NCBI RefSeq assembly: GCF_016065055.1
Contig: NZ_CP065856.1
Coordinates: forward strand, 2,293,836 to 2,357,835
Source of the DNA: Halosimplex litoreum
Lineage (GTDB): Archaea; Halobacteriota; Halobacteria; Halobacteriales; Haloarculaceae
DNA: 64,000 nt
Reading direction: 5' to 3'
Below are positions 1 to 8,464 of this stretch, piece by piece; position 1 is the stretch's first letter, and every line of letters starts with the position of its first letter. The notes under the pieces were generated by a model, which saw only the letters and a list, made by a program, of their open reading frames with translations, made no database searches and was not told the DNA's origin. The translations under genes were made by a program, and so were the position numbers.

Positions 1-1355
1 ACGGTCCGCTCCATGTTCATCGCCGTCCCCTCGGATTCGCCCCAGGTCGCCGCTGGCAGGACCACGTCGGCGAGGTCGGTCGTCTCGGTCCGGAAGGCGT
101 CCTGGGCGACGAGGAACGTATCCTCGAGCGCCGCCTTGGCCGCGCTCGCGTCGGGCATCCCCGCGACCGGGTTGGTCGCGACGGTGTAGGCGACCCCGAC
201 CTCGTCGTCGAACGCGTCGAACGTGCCGACGGGCCCGGGGCCCGCGTCGTCCGGGAGCCGGTCGACGGGCACGCCCCACTCCTCGGCGACGAACGCGCGC
301 TCGTCGGGGTCCTGGAACGGTCGCTGGCCCGGCCAGCTCCCCTTGCACGAGCACACCCGGGTCCCCATCGAGTTGGCCTGGCCCGTCAGCGAGAACGGGC
401 CGCTCCCCGGCCGGAGGTTGCCCGTCGCGAGGCAGAGGTCGATCAGCGCCCGGGAGACGTCGGTCCCCTGGACGTGCTGGTTGACGCCCATCCCCCAGTA
501 ACACAGCGCGTCCCGCGCGAAGGCGTCCGCGAGGCGGTCCACGTCGGCCATCTGGACGCCGGCCCGCTCGGCGGCGGTCTCGCTGTCGGGCAGCGTCTCC
601 CGGAGGTCGTCGAACCCCTCGGTCGCCTCGGCGACGAACTCTGCGTCGACGCGGTCGGTCTCGACGACTCGGGCGAGCACCGCCCGCGCCAACGCCAGGT
701 CCTGTCCGGGCTCGGGCGCGACGTGGGCGTCGGCGTGGCCAGCCGTCTCGGTCTCGACGGGGTCGACGGCGATCAGTTCCACCCCGTCCTCGCTGGCCGC
801 CTGGCGGATCCACCGGAACATGACGGGATGGGCCGCCGCCGGGTTGGCTCCCCAGACGACGTGAGCCTCGGCCTCGGGGATGTCGTCGTAGCTGCAGGGC
901 GGCGCGTCGCTCCCGAACGCCTGGTAGTAGGCGGTGACGGCGCTGGCCATGCACAGCGTCGTGTTGGCGTCGTAGTACCGGGTCCCGAAGCCACCGCGGG
1001 CCAGCTTACCCAGCGCGTAGGCCGCCTCGTTGGTCTGCTGGCCGCTGCCCAACACCGCTACTTCGCCGTCGGGGTAGTCTTCGATCCCCTGGAAGGCGCT
1101 CAGCGCCTCCGACAGCGCCACGTCCCACGTCGTCGAGACCAGCTCGCCGTCCCGGCGCACCATCGGTCGCGTCAGCCACTCCCCGCCGGGGTCGGCCGTC
1201 TCGCGCACGCCGCGCTGGCAGGCCAGCCCCTGGTTGACCGGATGGGCCGCGTCGCCGCGCACCACGTCGATCCCGTTCCCGATGTCGGCCCCCCGCTGGA
1301 GGTGCCCACAGCCGACCGCACACCGCATGCAGGTCGTCGGCACCCAGTCACTCAT
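1..1355 (-). CDS. nasA: Assimilatory nitrate reductase, molybdopterin type (5' part only)
   Basis: The gene reads leftward and runs off the window, so only the first 451 or so residues are visible; haloarchaeal NasA is about 700. C9, C12, C16 and C46 (CMRCAVGC, then ACQRG) form the N-terminal [4Fe-4S] site of the molybdopterin oxidoreductase family. Further in are family segments such as VVWGANPAAAHPVMF, where molybdopterin oxidoreductases bind bis-MGD, and TGQANSMGTRVCSCKG, which resembles haloarchaeal NasA. NasA reduces nitrate to nitrite in the cytoplasm; no signal peptide is seen, which fits. The ATG is preceded by a near-consensus Shine-Dalgarno, unlike most genes here. Another cytoplasmic member of the superfamily, such as a formate dehydrogenase alpha chain, is possible but less likely. 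Confidence 0.85.
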   Translation of the reverse strand, partial: MSDWVPTTCMRCAVGCGHLQRGADIGNGIDVVRGDAAHPVNQGLACQRGVRETADPGGEWLTRPMVRRDGELVSTTWDVALSEALSAFQGIEDYPDGEVAVLGSGQQTNEAAYALGKLARGGFGTRYYDANTTLCMASAVTAYYQAFGSDAPPCSYDDIPEAEAHVVWGANPAAAHPVMFRWIRQAASEDGVELIAVDPVETETAGHADAHVAPEPGQDLALARAVLARVVETDRVDAEFVAEATEGFDDLRETLPDSETAAERAGVQMADVDRLADAFARDALCYWGMGVNQHVQGTDVSRALIDLCLATGNLRPGSGPFSLTGQANSMGTRVCSCKGSWPGQRPFQDPDERAFVAEEWGVPVDRLPDDAGPGPVGTFDAFDDEVGVAYTVATNPVAGMPDASAAKAALEDTFLVAQDAFRTETTDLADVVLPAATWGESEGTAMNMERT

Positions 1356-1360
1356 GGCCC

Positions 1361-1370
1361 GATCACCACC
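1361..1370 (-). promoter_or_regulatory. Strong Shine-Dalgarno in front of nasA
   Basis: On the minus strand the ten bases GGTGGTGATC lie 5 bases before the nasA ATG and match the sequence complementary to the archaeal 16S 3' end (GGAGGTGATC) at 9 of 10 positions. This fixes the start and implies a leadered mRNA. The A/T-rich stretch at about 1465-1500 is the likely promoter region. Confidence 0.6.
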
Positions 1371-1533
1371 GGTCGGCCCCGACTACCGGTTCGTCCCGAT
1401 CTTCCGCTGCAATGTAGACGATCTCGGACCATTCTGTCGTTCACTAGTCTATACGTCCTACACTAAACACTATCCCTTAGAGAATTAAAGTATATTTCGA
1501 AGAAATCGGAACGAACGGTCAGTTCGGTAGCGA

Positions 1534-2283
1534 CTACCCTGGCAGGTAGTCCCTCATCGACGAGGACTCGGGTTCGGGCAGGTCGAGGTCGGCACCGGTA
1601 AGCGTCTCCACCGTGGAGGCGACGGCGACGGCGAACGCGGTCGGTTCGACGGCGGCCGGTGCGTCCGAGAGCGACTCCGTCTCGCCCACCGGAACGACCG
1701 CGTCGGCCGCTTCGACGGTCGGGTCGCCGTCGACACGGTTCGCGACCACGGTGTCGACCGCGGCGTCCACGTCGGCCAGTCGGTCGCACAGCCGCGGGAC
1801 GGCGTCGCTCCCGCGCTCGGCGTCGGGGACGACGAGCGCCACGGCGTCGGCGGCGGTCACGGCCGCGACCGACTGGTTGGCCCCCACGGGCGGCACGTCC
1901 ACGAAGACGGCGTCGTAGCGCTCGGTCGCCGCCGACAGCCGCTCGGCGAGCCTGCGAGCGCACTCGCTGGTCTTCGCGCGCGCCAGGCGCTCGAAGGGCG
2001 TCCGCGCCGGCGCCACGGTCACCGACCCCGGGACGTCGAGCCCGAGTCGCGTCTCTGCCGCCGCCAGCGGCCGGTCGTCGGTCAGCACGCGCGTCACGTC
2101 CGGCTCGATCCGCTCGGGCACGAACGCTGCCAGCCCCTGGGTCGAAAACGCCGCGTCGACGACCGCCACGTCGCGGCCGGCCCGCGCCAGCGTCGCCGCG
2201 AACTCGACGGACAGCCGCGTCGCGCCTGCGCCGCCGACGCCCCCGACCACCGCGTAGATCTCACCGCCCCGCGTTCCGTTCAT
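1534..2283 (-). CDS. MinD/ParA-like P-loop protein with degenerate Walker A
   Basis: A 249-residue SIMIBI-class protein. After the first strand comes GGVGGAGATR (residues 14-23), where MinD/ParA ATPases have KGGxGKT; the signature first lysine and the P-loop lysine are both absent. The strand-D-loop part is kept: VAVVDAAF near residue 40 and DAVFVDVPP near residue 125 (Walker B-like). Family members position proteins or chromosomes on membranes or DNA; the degenerate P-loop makes ATP hydrolysis doubtful. The C-terminus lacks the amphipathic membrane-targeting helix of true MinD. A TATA-like GTTTTTC about 29 bases upstream suggests a leaderless mRNA. It is probably not functionally linked to the adjacent nasA. 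Confidence 0.75.
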   Translation of the reverse strand: MNGTRGGEIYAVVGGVGGAGATRLSVEFAATLARAGRDVAVVDAAFSTQGLAAFVPERIEPDVTRVLTDDRPLAAAETRLGLDVPGSVTVAPARTPFERLARAKTSECARRLAERLSAATERYDAVFVDVPPVGANQSVAAVTAADAVALVVPDAERGSDAVPRLCDRLADVDAAVDTVVANRVDGDPTVEAADAVVPVGETESLSDAPAAVEPTAFAVAVASTVETLTGADLDLPEPESSSMRDYLPG

Positions 2284-2356
2284 GTGGTCGGTTTGTCAGC
2301 TACTCTGTGAAAAACCTACGCCTCGCGGTCCGGTCGGAACGGGGGCGGTTCGGTCG

Positions 2357-2785
2357 CTACTCGGCGCTCCCGGAGATCGACGCGGCGATGTCGTCGAGTT
2401 CGTCGTCGTCGAGATCCGGCCGCTCGCCGAAGACCGAGTGGATCGGCCGTCCGCCGTCGTCCTCGAACCGTGGGACGACGTGGCCGTGGGTGTGGGGCAC
2501 TTCCTGGCCTGCGACCTCGCCGTTGTTGAACGCGACGGTCGACCCGTCGGCGTCGACGGCCGACTCGATCGGGTCGACGAGTCGCTGCATCGCGGCGAAC
2601 ACGTCCGCCGCGAGGTCGTTCGGCATGTCCTGGACGTGTTCGTGGTGCGCTTTCGGGATGACCAGCGTGTGCCCCGACGCCAGCGGGTTCGCGTCGAGAA
2701 AGGCCAGCACGTCGTCGTCCTCGTAGACGGTTCGACTCGGGATCTCCCCGGCCACGATCGAGCAGAAGATGCAGTCGTCGCTCAT
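2357..2785 (-). CDS. HIT family nucleotide hydrolase
   Basis: A 142-residue Hint/PKCI-like protein. The histidine triad is HTHGHVVPR with H98, H100 and H102; H100 is the expected nucleophile in hydrolysis of nucleoside phosphoramidates or AMP conjugates. C5 and C8 (CIFC) plus a downstream His form the structural zinc site of this branch. The start at 2785 is chosen because MSDDCIFC matches the usual N-terminus. An upstream ATG would add about 75 residues with no resemblance to the family. It is cytoplasmic. It is followed by the oppositely oriented nmd3, with about 240 bases of intergenic sequence in which I see no gene. Confidence 0.9.
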   Translation of the reverse strand: MSDDCIFCSIVAGEIPSRTVYEDDDVLAFLDANPLASGHTLVIPKAHHEHVQDMPNDLAADVFAAMQRLVDPIESAVDADGSTVAFNNGEVAGQEVPHTHGHVVPRFEDDGGRPIHSVFGERPDLDDDELDDIAASISGSAE

Positions 2786-3023
2786 GCCCGGGTGGTCGAC
2801 GCGAGTCCCAATCAAGGCGTCGGTGGGTGGCCCATCGCGCTCGTCGTCGGGGGTGCAGTCGCCGGTGCGGGCTCGTACGTCACGCGAGAGACGACCTGCA
2901 GGACACGTACGTCGTCCGCGTCCCGTTCGGGACTGCGGGACGCGTCCGACTGAGCGAGTTCGCACGGCGGCGACGCGGCCGGGAACGCGACGCTTAACCG
3001 GCCGAGGCAAGTACGAGGGGCCA

Positions 3024-4166
3024 ATGAGTCGCTCAGGCGAGTTCTGCCCCCGTTGCGGGACGGAGATAGAGGCGGACCTCGACGCCCGGCCGGCGGCGCC
3101 GGGCGGGGCGGGGTCGCGCGACGGCGACAGCGTGCTCTGTGACGACTGTTACTTCGAGGAGTTCGATCTGGTCGACGCGCCCGACCGCATCGACGTGCGC
3201 GTCTGCTCGCAGTGTGGCGCGGTCCACCGGGGCAACCGCTGGGTCGACGTGGGCGCCGAGGACTACACCGACATCGCCGTCGAGGAGGTCTCGGAGGCGC
3301 TTGGGGTCCACCTCGACGCCACCGACGTGAGCTGGGAGGTCGCGCCCGAACAGGTCGACGAGAACAACATCAGGATGCACTGCCAGTTCTCCGGCGTGGT
3401 CCGGGGGACGCTCGTCTCCGAGGAGGTGGTCGTCCCGGTGAAGATCGCCCGCCAGACCTGCGACCGCTGTGGCCGGATCGCCGGTGGCTCCTACGCGGCG
3501 ATCGTGCAGGTCCGCGCCGACGAACGCACGCCGACCGCCGAGGAGGAGGAGACCGCACAGGAGGTCGCCGAAGCCTACATCGCCGAGCGGGAGGCCACCG
3601 GCGACCGCAACGCGTTCATCACGGAGGTCACGGAGGTCGACGAGGGGCTGAACATGAAGATCTCCACCAACCAGATGGGTCAGGGGATCGCCAAACGGAT
3701 CACCGACCGCCTGGGCGGGGGCTTCGAGGACTACGAGACGCTCGTGACGGAAGACGGCGACGGCAACGAGGTCTATCGCGTGACCTTCGCCGTCCGCCTG
3801 CCCCGCTACCGGGCGGGGGAGGTCATCGACCCCGAGGACGGCGACGGGCCGATCCTCGTCCGCAGTGTCCGGGGCAACCTCAAGGGCACCCGGCTGGCCA
3901 CCGGCGAGGACTACGAGGCCAGCTTCGAGGACGGCGACGCGCCCGACGCGCGCCGCCTGGGCACTCGCGAGGACGCTACGGAGACGACCGTCGTCGCCGT
4001 CGAGGACGAAAACGCCGTGCAGGTGCTCGACCCCGAGACCTACGCCGCCGAGACGATCCCCCGTCCGGAGTATTTCGATACCGACGCCGACGAGGTGCCC
4101 GTCGTCAAGAGCCGCGCGGGCCTCCACGTCCTCCCCGAGGACGCCGTCGACGCCGGCGAGGACTGA
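3024..4166 (+). CDS. nmd3: NMD3-family ribosome-associated protein
   Basis: A 380-residue protein with four CxxC pairs in the N-terminal half (C8/C11, C39/C42, C61/C64, C146/C149), giving two zinc-binding knuckles as in archaeal NMD3. Eukaryotic NMD3 is the 60S export adaptor; in archaea, which lack a nucleus, a role in large-subunit maturation or ribosome protection is inferred. The middle part (VTEVDEGLNMKI...) and the C-terminal beta-rich domain have the usual order. The nuclear localisation and export extensions of eukaryotes are absent. The ATG at 3024 starts just before the first zinc pair. Confidence 0.88.
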   Translation: MSRSGEFCPRCGTEIEADLDARPAAPGGAGSRDGDSVLCDDCYFEEFDLVDAPDRIDVRVCSQCGAVHRGNRWVDVGAEDYTDIAVEEVSEALGVHLDATDVSWEVAPEQVDENNIRMHCQFSGVVRGTLVSEEVVVPVKIARQTCDRCGRIAGGSYAAIVQVRADERTPTAEEEETAQEVAEAYIAEREATGDRNAFITEVTEVDEGLNMKISTNQMGQGIAKRITDRLGGGFEDYETLVTEDGDGNEVYRVTFAVRLPRYRAGEVIDPEDGDGPILVRSVRGNLKGTRLATGEDYEASFEDGDAPDARRLGTREDATETTVVAVEDENAVQVLDPETYAAETIPRPEYFDTDADEVPVVKSRAGLHVLPEDAVDAGED

Positions 4167-4250
4167 CGAGAGCCGTCGATCGCCGGAACGGCGGCGGCTT
4201 CTGACCGGGCGGCGACAACTTTTTTCGTGGTTCGACCGGTTGACCGACAC

Positions 4251-4790
4251 ATGCGCGAAGCCCTCCGTTCGATTCGGACCGTGACTCGCCGGTTCGTCGC
4301 GCTCCTGCCGGTGCTGATCGCCGTCTCGACGCTGCCGACCGTCTTGCTGGTGTTGTTCAACGGCGGTGTCGTCACCGCTCTGGAAGTCGCGATCGCGGGC
4401 TGGCTGCTGGCGACGCCGGTGACGGCGCTGCTCGTGTGGGTCGTTCTGAACCTCTCGCCGGTGGACCTGCCGGGGTCGCTCGGCGAGCGCACCGTCGACC
4501 TCCCGTCGGTGCTCGACGGCCGGGAGGCGAGCGGTAATCGACCCGACGGCGACGACCCCGTCGAGACGCTCCGCGAGCGGTTCGCCCGCGGTGAGATCGA
4601 CCAGACCGAGTTCGAGCGCCGCCTCGACGCGCTGCTGGCGGCCGAAGACGGTGCGGGTGAACGGGCGAGCGAGGGCCCGTCGGATTCGGCCGTGCGACCA
4701 CCGGCGGCCCGCCAGGGGTCGCACGCGCAGTCACGGACGGACGACCGCCCGCAGGCGCCCGGTCGCGACCGCGAGCCGGAGTCGACCTGA
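4251..4790 (+). CDS. SHOCT-domain membrane protein
   Basis: A 179-residue protein. Two hydrophobic segments at about residues 15-36 and 45-66 form a hairpin, followed by a cytoplasmic SHOCT motif near residues 103-128 (ETLRERFARGEIDQTEFERR: RxAxGEIxxxEFxxr). The tail is charged and low in complexity. SHOCT helices are thought to mediate oligomerisation; the function of these two-TM haloarchaeal proteins is unknown. A pyrimidine-rich TATA-like ACTTTTTTC lies about 29 bases before the ATG, favouring this start over an in-frame codon 24 bases upstream. It ends 53 bases before taw2 and may be co-transcribed with it. Confidence 0.75.
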   Translation: MREALRSIRTVTRRFVALLPVLIAVSTLPTVLLVLFNGGVVTALEVAIAGWLLATPVTALLVWVVLNLSPVDLPGSLGERTVDLPSVLDGREASGNRPDGDDPVETLRERFARGEIDQTEFERRLDALLAAEDGAGERASEGPSDSAVRPPAARQGSHAQSRTDDRPQAPGRDREPEST

Positions 4791-4843
4791 ACGGCGCTCG
4801 GACTCGAAACCGTTTCGGCCGTCGACCGTCTGGGGAGGAGTAG

Positions 4844-5926
4844 ATGGACGAGCGCGACGAGCGACTGGCGGTCGTCGTCGACAAGCCTCGCGCGGAGGCG
4901 GTCATCGACGACCTCGAACGGGCGGGCGTCTACGACCCCGACCGCGCGGTCCGCGAGTACGACGAGGGCAGCGTCTCGCTCCCGGTGACCGCAGTTCCGG
5001 TGGCCGTCGACTACCGCGAGGTCGTCCGACAGGTGGGCGAACCCCGCCTCCGAGACCTCTCCGACCACCTCCGCGAGCGCGGCTGGACCGACGAGGAGAT
5101 CGAACTGGCGCCGTCGTCCTGGGCGGTTCTGGGGACGGTCGTCCTCGTCGACCCCGGCGAGGCGCCACGGCCCGAAGAACTCGGCGAGGCGCTGCTGGCC
5201 CTGCACGGCGCCGCCGACACCGTCCTCGCTCGCGGCCCGATCACCGGCGCCCACCGCGAGCCGGACGTGACGGTGCTGGCGGGCGAGGGCGACACCGAGA
5301 CCGTCCACCGCGAGCACGGCACCACGTACGCGATGGATCTCGCCGAGGTGATGTTCTCGCCGGGGAACAAGGCCGAGCGGGCGCGGATGGGCGACACCGT
5401 TTCGGACGGCGAACGCGTCGTCGACATGTTCGCCGGTATCGGCTACTTCACGCTGCCGATGGCCCGCGCGGGCGCAGAGGTGACCGCGATCGAGCGCAAC
5501 CCCGCTTCCTTCGAGTTCCTGCTGGAGAACGTCCGCCGAAACGGCGTCACCGACCGCGTCCAGCCCTACCGCGCGGACTGTCGGGACGTGCTTCGCGTGG
5601 CGGCGGATCCGCCACGGACCGACGAGGGCGACGAAGCCGACCTCGCACAGGTCGGCTCGACGACGGACGTACGGGCCGACCGGATCGTGATGGGCTACTA
5701 CGACGCCCACGAGTACCTCGACAGCGCGCTCGGGGCGCTCGAACCCGGCGGCGTCGTCCACATGCACGAGGCCACGCCCGAGGGACTGGTGCCCGACCGC
5801 CCCGTCGAGCGGTTGCGTGGGGCGGCCGCCGAGCGCGGCCGGTCGGTCGAGGTCCTCGAAACACGGCGCGTCAAGGGCTACAGCGAGGGCGTGGCCCACG
5901 TCGTCGTCGACGCGCGCGTCGACTGA
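4844..5926 (+). CDS. taw2: tRNA wybutosine-pathway aminocarboxypropyltransferase Taw2 (TYW2/Trm5 family)
   Basis: A 360-residue class I SAM-dependent fold with DMFAGIGYFTLP (194-205) as the SAM-binding motif. FSPGNKAER (171-179) and RIVMGYYDAHEYL are the TYW2-type versions of two motifs. True Trm5 methyltransferases have FxPRLxxER and an NLPxxA-type motif instead. Taw2 moves the aminocarboxypropyl group of SAM onto C7 of 4-demethylwyosine at position 37 of tRNA(Phe), protecting reading frame. The N-terminal 100 residues are the D1/D2 tRNA-binding region. GGAGGAG just before the ATG suggests a leadered message. A bifunctional or Trm5 role cannot be excluded. Confidence 0.8.
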   Translation: MDERDERLAVVVDKPRAEAVIDDLERAGVYDPDRAVREYDEGSVSLPVTAVPVAVDYREVVRQVGEPRLRDLSDHLRERGWTDEEIELAPSSWAVLGTVVLVDPGEAPRPEELGEALLALHGAADTVLARGPITGAHREPDVTVLAGEGDTETVHREHGTTYAMDLAEVMFSPGNKAERARMGDTVSDGERVVDMFAGIGYFTLPMARAGAEVTAIERNPASFEFLLENVRRNGVTDRVQPYRADCRDVLRVAADPPRTDEGDEADLAQVGSTTDVRADRIVMGYYDAHEYLDSALGALEPGGVVHMHEATPEGLVPDRPVERLRGAAAERGRSVEVLETRRVKGYSEGVAHVVVDARVD

Positions 5927-6033
5927 CCGGGTCGGTCCGAGGCGGACGGATCGGTCGGTCCCGTGGGGGTCGTCGGCTCGGTGGCACGGCTCCCGACAGC
6001 GTGGGGCGGTTCCGGACCGCGGGCACCACAGTA

Positions 6034-6042
6034 GTTTTTATC
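6034..6042 (+). promoter_or_regulatory. TATA box for a probable leaderless transcript
   Basis: GTTTTTATC is centred 28 bases before the ATG at 6066, putting the expected transcription start at or next to the start codon. The same spacing recurs across the window: TATA centres near 8436, 10596, 17033, 19156, 27516, 33558, 46475 and 58138 on the + strand, each 26-31 bases before an ATG. These were used to choose starts. Confidence 0.6.
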
Positions 6043-6065
6043 CCGTGGGGCGGAACAGTCCGTAC

Positions 6066-6347
6066 ATGGCGCCGGGGCCGTACGAGCGGGTGCTGGAGAC
6101 GCTGGACGATTTAGACGCCCGTCTCGCCGGCCTGGAGGTCGGCTACAACGAGACCAACGCCTCGGCGGCCCGGGAGCACGTCGACCGGTTGGGGGCGTTC
6201 TTCGAGAACGAACCCGAGCACTTCGTCGCGCTCGAGGAGGCCGTCGACCGGCTCGTCGAGACCGAGGACTCGGCACACGCCGCGACGGCCAAGGAACACG
6301 CCGACGCCCTCAAAGAGCGCGTCGAGGTCCAACTCGACGAGGAGTAG
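6066..6347 (+). CDS. Small helical protein, function unknown
   Basis: A 93-residue, strongly acidic, almost entirely helical protein with heptad-like spacing (ERVLETLDDLDARLAGLEV, then AAREHVDRLGAFFENEPEHF). It has no membrane segment, cysteine or recognisable catalytic motif. Haloarchaea encode many such single-domain proteins; I do not recognise a function. The start is well supported by the TATA element 28 bases upstream. It lies downstream of taw2 but has its own promoter, so the neighbourhood says little about its role. Confidence 0.65.
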   Translation: MAPGPYERVLETLDDLDARLAGLEVGYNETNASAAREHVDRLGAFFENEPEHFVALEEAVDRLVETEDSAHAATAKEHADALKERVEVQLDEE

Positions 6348-6420
6348 CGTCTACTCGTTGAGCAGTGGTTTCTGTTCGATCTGTCGTGGAAGAAAACGGA
6401 GTGAGTGTGACCGTAGTCGA

Positions 6421-6720
6421 CGGTGAGCGATGAAAGCCCTCGGCGCGCTCGTGGTCGCTGACCGAGATATCCGCGCTCTCCGCACCGCTCGCGCGGATAG
6501 TGCCCGCTCAGACGACTAGACAAGCACGAGCGCGCCTCGCCCTTTCAGTCCGCCGGAAGACTCACTGCGTTCGTCTTCCGAGCCTCGGCTCACTCCGTTC
6601 GCCGAGACGCCAGGACAGCACTGCCACGCACAGCAGCCGCAAACGGCCACGATCCTCCCCAACCGATTCGCTCACTCGCTACGCTCGTTCGCTCATCCCT
6701 CGCGCGGTGCTGTCGCGACA
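6421..6720 (-). repeat. Modular hairpin repeat, copy A (inverted relative to the others)
   Basis: This fills most of the gene-free stretch 6348-6852. Read on the minus strand the conserved blocks appear in order. Block 1 (GCGAATCGGTTGGGGAGG) lies within 6641-6720. Block 2 (GGACTGAAAGGGCGAGGC) is at 6531-6554. Block 3 (GAGCGGGCACTATCCGCGCG) is at 6488-6519. Block 4 (GAGCGCGGATATC, then GGTCAGCGACC) is at 6453-6478. Block 5 (GAGGGCTTTCATCGC) is at 6421-6441. TATCCGCGC pairs with GCGCGGATA (6468-6476 with 6491-6499) around a 14-base loop, the shortest version in the window. Two extra hairpins with 11-base loops lie at 6555-6579 and 6584-6606. No coding potential is convincing. Confidence 0.75.
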
Positions 6721-6852
6721 CGAGAGTCGCGACAGCGCGCGCCACCACAATTGCACACTCTATCCCCTACACTGAGCGAAGACCGAGAACGAAGGAGTGG
6801 TGCGGGAACCGTCGCGTGACACCTCACGGGAACGGCGAGCGACGGCTCGCGC

Positions 6853-8370
6853 TCACAGCCAGTCGACGAAGGTGCCCTCCAGTAGCGTCTCCTCTTGGTG
6901 GTCGACGTAGGCCGATTGCATCCCCCAGATGGCTTCGGCGAGGGGAACGTTCTGGTCGACGGCGGCGGCGACGTGGTCGTGTTTCCAGCGGGCGGGGGTA
7001 ATCCGGCGGTCGGCTCGCTCGCGTAGCGGGCGGACGTAGCGGCGGGCGGCGTCGGTCGGCAGGCCCTGGGTCTCCAGGCCCTGCCGGGCGGCTTCGAACA
7101 GCTCGCCGTAGACGTGGTCGAGGTCGGTCGTCTCCTCGCCGTCGCTCGTGATCCAGGTGAGGTCCGCGGCCAGTCCCTCGCGGCTGGCGGCGTAGAAGTT
7201 CTCGCGGGCGGTCTCCCACTCCATCGCGCGGACGGGGTGTTCGATACTGGTGAGCGTGGTGAGCAGGCCGGCGAACACCGCCTGGAAGCTGACGGCGTCG
7301 CGGACGGTCGGCTGGCCGGGCAGCGGCCGGAACTCGATGCGGGCGTTGGCCTGGGGTTCGGTGGGGCCGTCGAAGACCGGGCGGATCCACCGCCAGTAGC
7401 TGCCGTGTTTGTGTCGGAAGTGAGCGAAGGCGTCGTCGAAGCGCTGGCCGGCCTCGACGTCCATCGGGACGATGGTCTCGTCGGCGACGACGTCGTCGAT
7501 GGCCGCCTCGACGGAGTCGAAATCGGGGGGGAATCGGACCTTGTCGGCGGCGCCGTCGTCGTCGGGGTTGAGCACGTCCTCGAAGACGGTGATACGGTTC
7601 TCCAGCCAGGCGTCCTCGACGATCGTCTCGTCGTCGGCGTCGTCGTCGTACAGATCCGGCGGGAAGAACGGGGCGTTGACGCCGAGTGCGAGCAGCGGGC
7701 CGGCGACCCGCAGGGCGTAGCGGAAGTACTCGGGCAGGTCGGGGGCGTGGGGGATCTGGTAGTGCGGTTGAATGGAGGTGATGAGGCTCTCGGGCATCAC
7801 GGTGTCGGCCGACAGCGAGACGTGGGGCGCCTCGACCCGCATCCCCGTCGGGTAGTCGGTGTTGGCCATCGTGTGGTAGCGAGCGGCGTCGGACATGTTG
7901 GTCGCGATGCGGACGCCGTCCTGTTCGACCGAGTCACAGAGGTAGTCGGTGGCGGTCTCGCCCGTGGGTGGAACCGTCCACATGCCGTCGCTGACCAGAC
8001 GGATGTCGTCGCGGCCGGTCCGGTCGAGGGCGGGCGCGAGGTTGGCCTTGAGTTCGTGCTCCTGTGCGACGAGGCCGTGCTCGTTGAGCGGCTGGGGGCT
8101 GGTCTGCATCTCGGCGTTGTGCAGCCCCAGCTCCTTCTCGAAGCCGATGAGATCGAGCAGGCCGCGGGGCACCCGCTTGAGCGAGCCCGAGCGGGCGTCG
8201 ACGGCGTACAGTTCGAGTTCGAGGCCGACGATGGCCTCCGTGTTGTCGAAGGTGCCGTCGCGCACCTCGGCTTTGAGCCGCTCGGCCTCCTCGGCGGCCC
8301 GCCGGTCGAACGCCTCGCGGTCGACCGCCTGTGCCGCTCGGACGCGAGCCGCGAGTTCGGAGCCGGACAT
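6853..8370 (-). CDS. GCS2-type carboxylate-amine ligase family protein
   Basis: A 505-residue protein related to glutamate-cysteine ligase family 2, the ATP-grasp-like/glutamine-synthetase-fold family. Family-like stretches include VGLELELYAVDARSG near residue 50 (the ExE motif that binds metal and glutamate), GLHNAEMQTSPQPL near residue 80, and ARIEFRPLPGQPTVRDAV near residue 340. Haloarchaea use gamma-glutamylcysteine instead of glutathione, made by a GshA of about 360 residues. This longer relative may act on another amine, so no gene symbol is given. No signal peptide is seen. A TATA-like TTCAAGTAC lies about 26 bases before the ATG. It stands alone between the repeat and the lipoprotein cluster. 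Confidence 0.7.
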   Translation of the reverse strand: MSGSELAARVRAAQAVDREAFDRRAAEEAERLKAEVRDGTFDNTEAIVGLELELYAVDARSGSLKRVPRGLLDLIGFEKELGLHNAEMQTSPQPLNEHGLVAQEHELKANLAPALDRTGRDDIRLVSDGMWTVPPTGETATDYLCDSVEQDGVRIATNMSDAARYHTMANTDYPTGMRVEAPHVSLSADTVMPESLITSIQPHYQIPHAPDLPEYFRYALRVAGPLLALGVNAPFFPPDLYDDDADDETIVEDAWLENRITVFEDVLNPDDDGAADKVRFPPDFDSVEAAIDDVVADETIVPMDVEAGQRFDDAFAHFRHKHGSYWRWIRPVFDGPTEPQANARIEFRPLPGQPTVRDAVSFQAVFAGLLTTLTSIEHPVRAMEWETARENFYAASREGLAADLTWITSDGEETTDLDHVYGELFEAARQGLETQGLPTDAARRYVRPLRERADRRITPARWKHDHVAAAVDQNVPLAEAIWGMQSAYVDHQEETLLEGTFVDWL

Positions 8371-8464
8371 ACCACTCCGTTCGACCGCCGCGGTACTTGA
8401 ACGTGGGGCACTCGGCCGAGACGAGCCACGAGATATTTACCGCCGAGCCCCGACGCTGGGACAG

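Noticed and set aside
2786-2953. Frame with a hydrophobic stretch (ALVVGGAVAGAGSYV) between the HIT and nmd3 genes
   Set aside because: No credible start codon or promoter; the rest of the frame is Arg/Ser-rich and it reads antisense into the HIT gene.
6421-6720. Insertion sequence or MITE with terminal inverted repeats
   Set aside because: No matching termini or target duplications could be found at the edges of any of the four copies, and no transposase is present; a decayed mobile origin remains possible.
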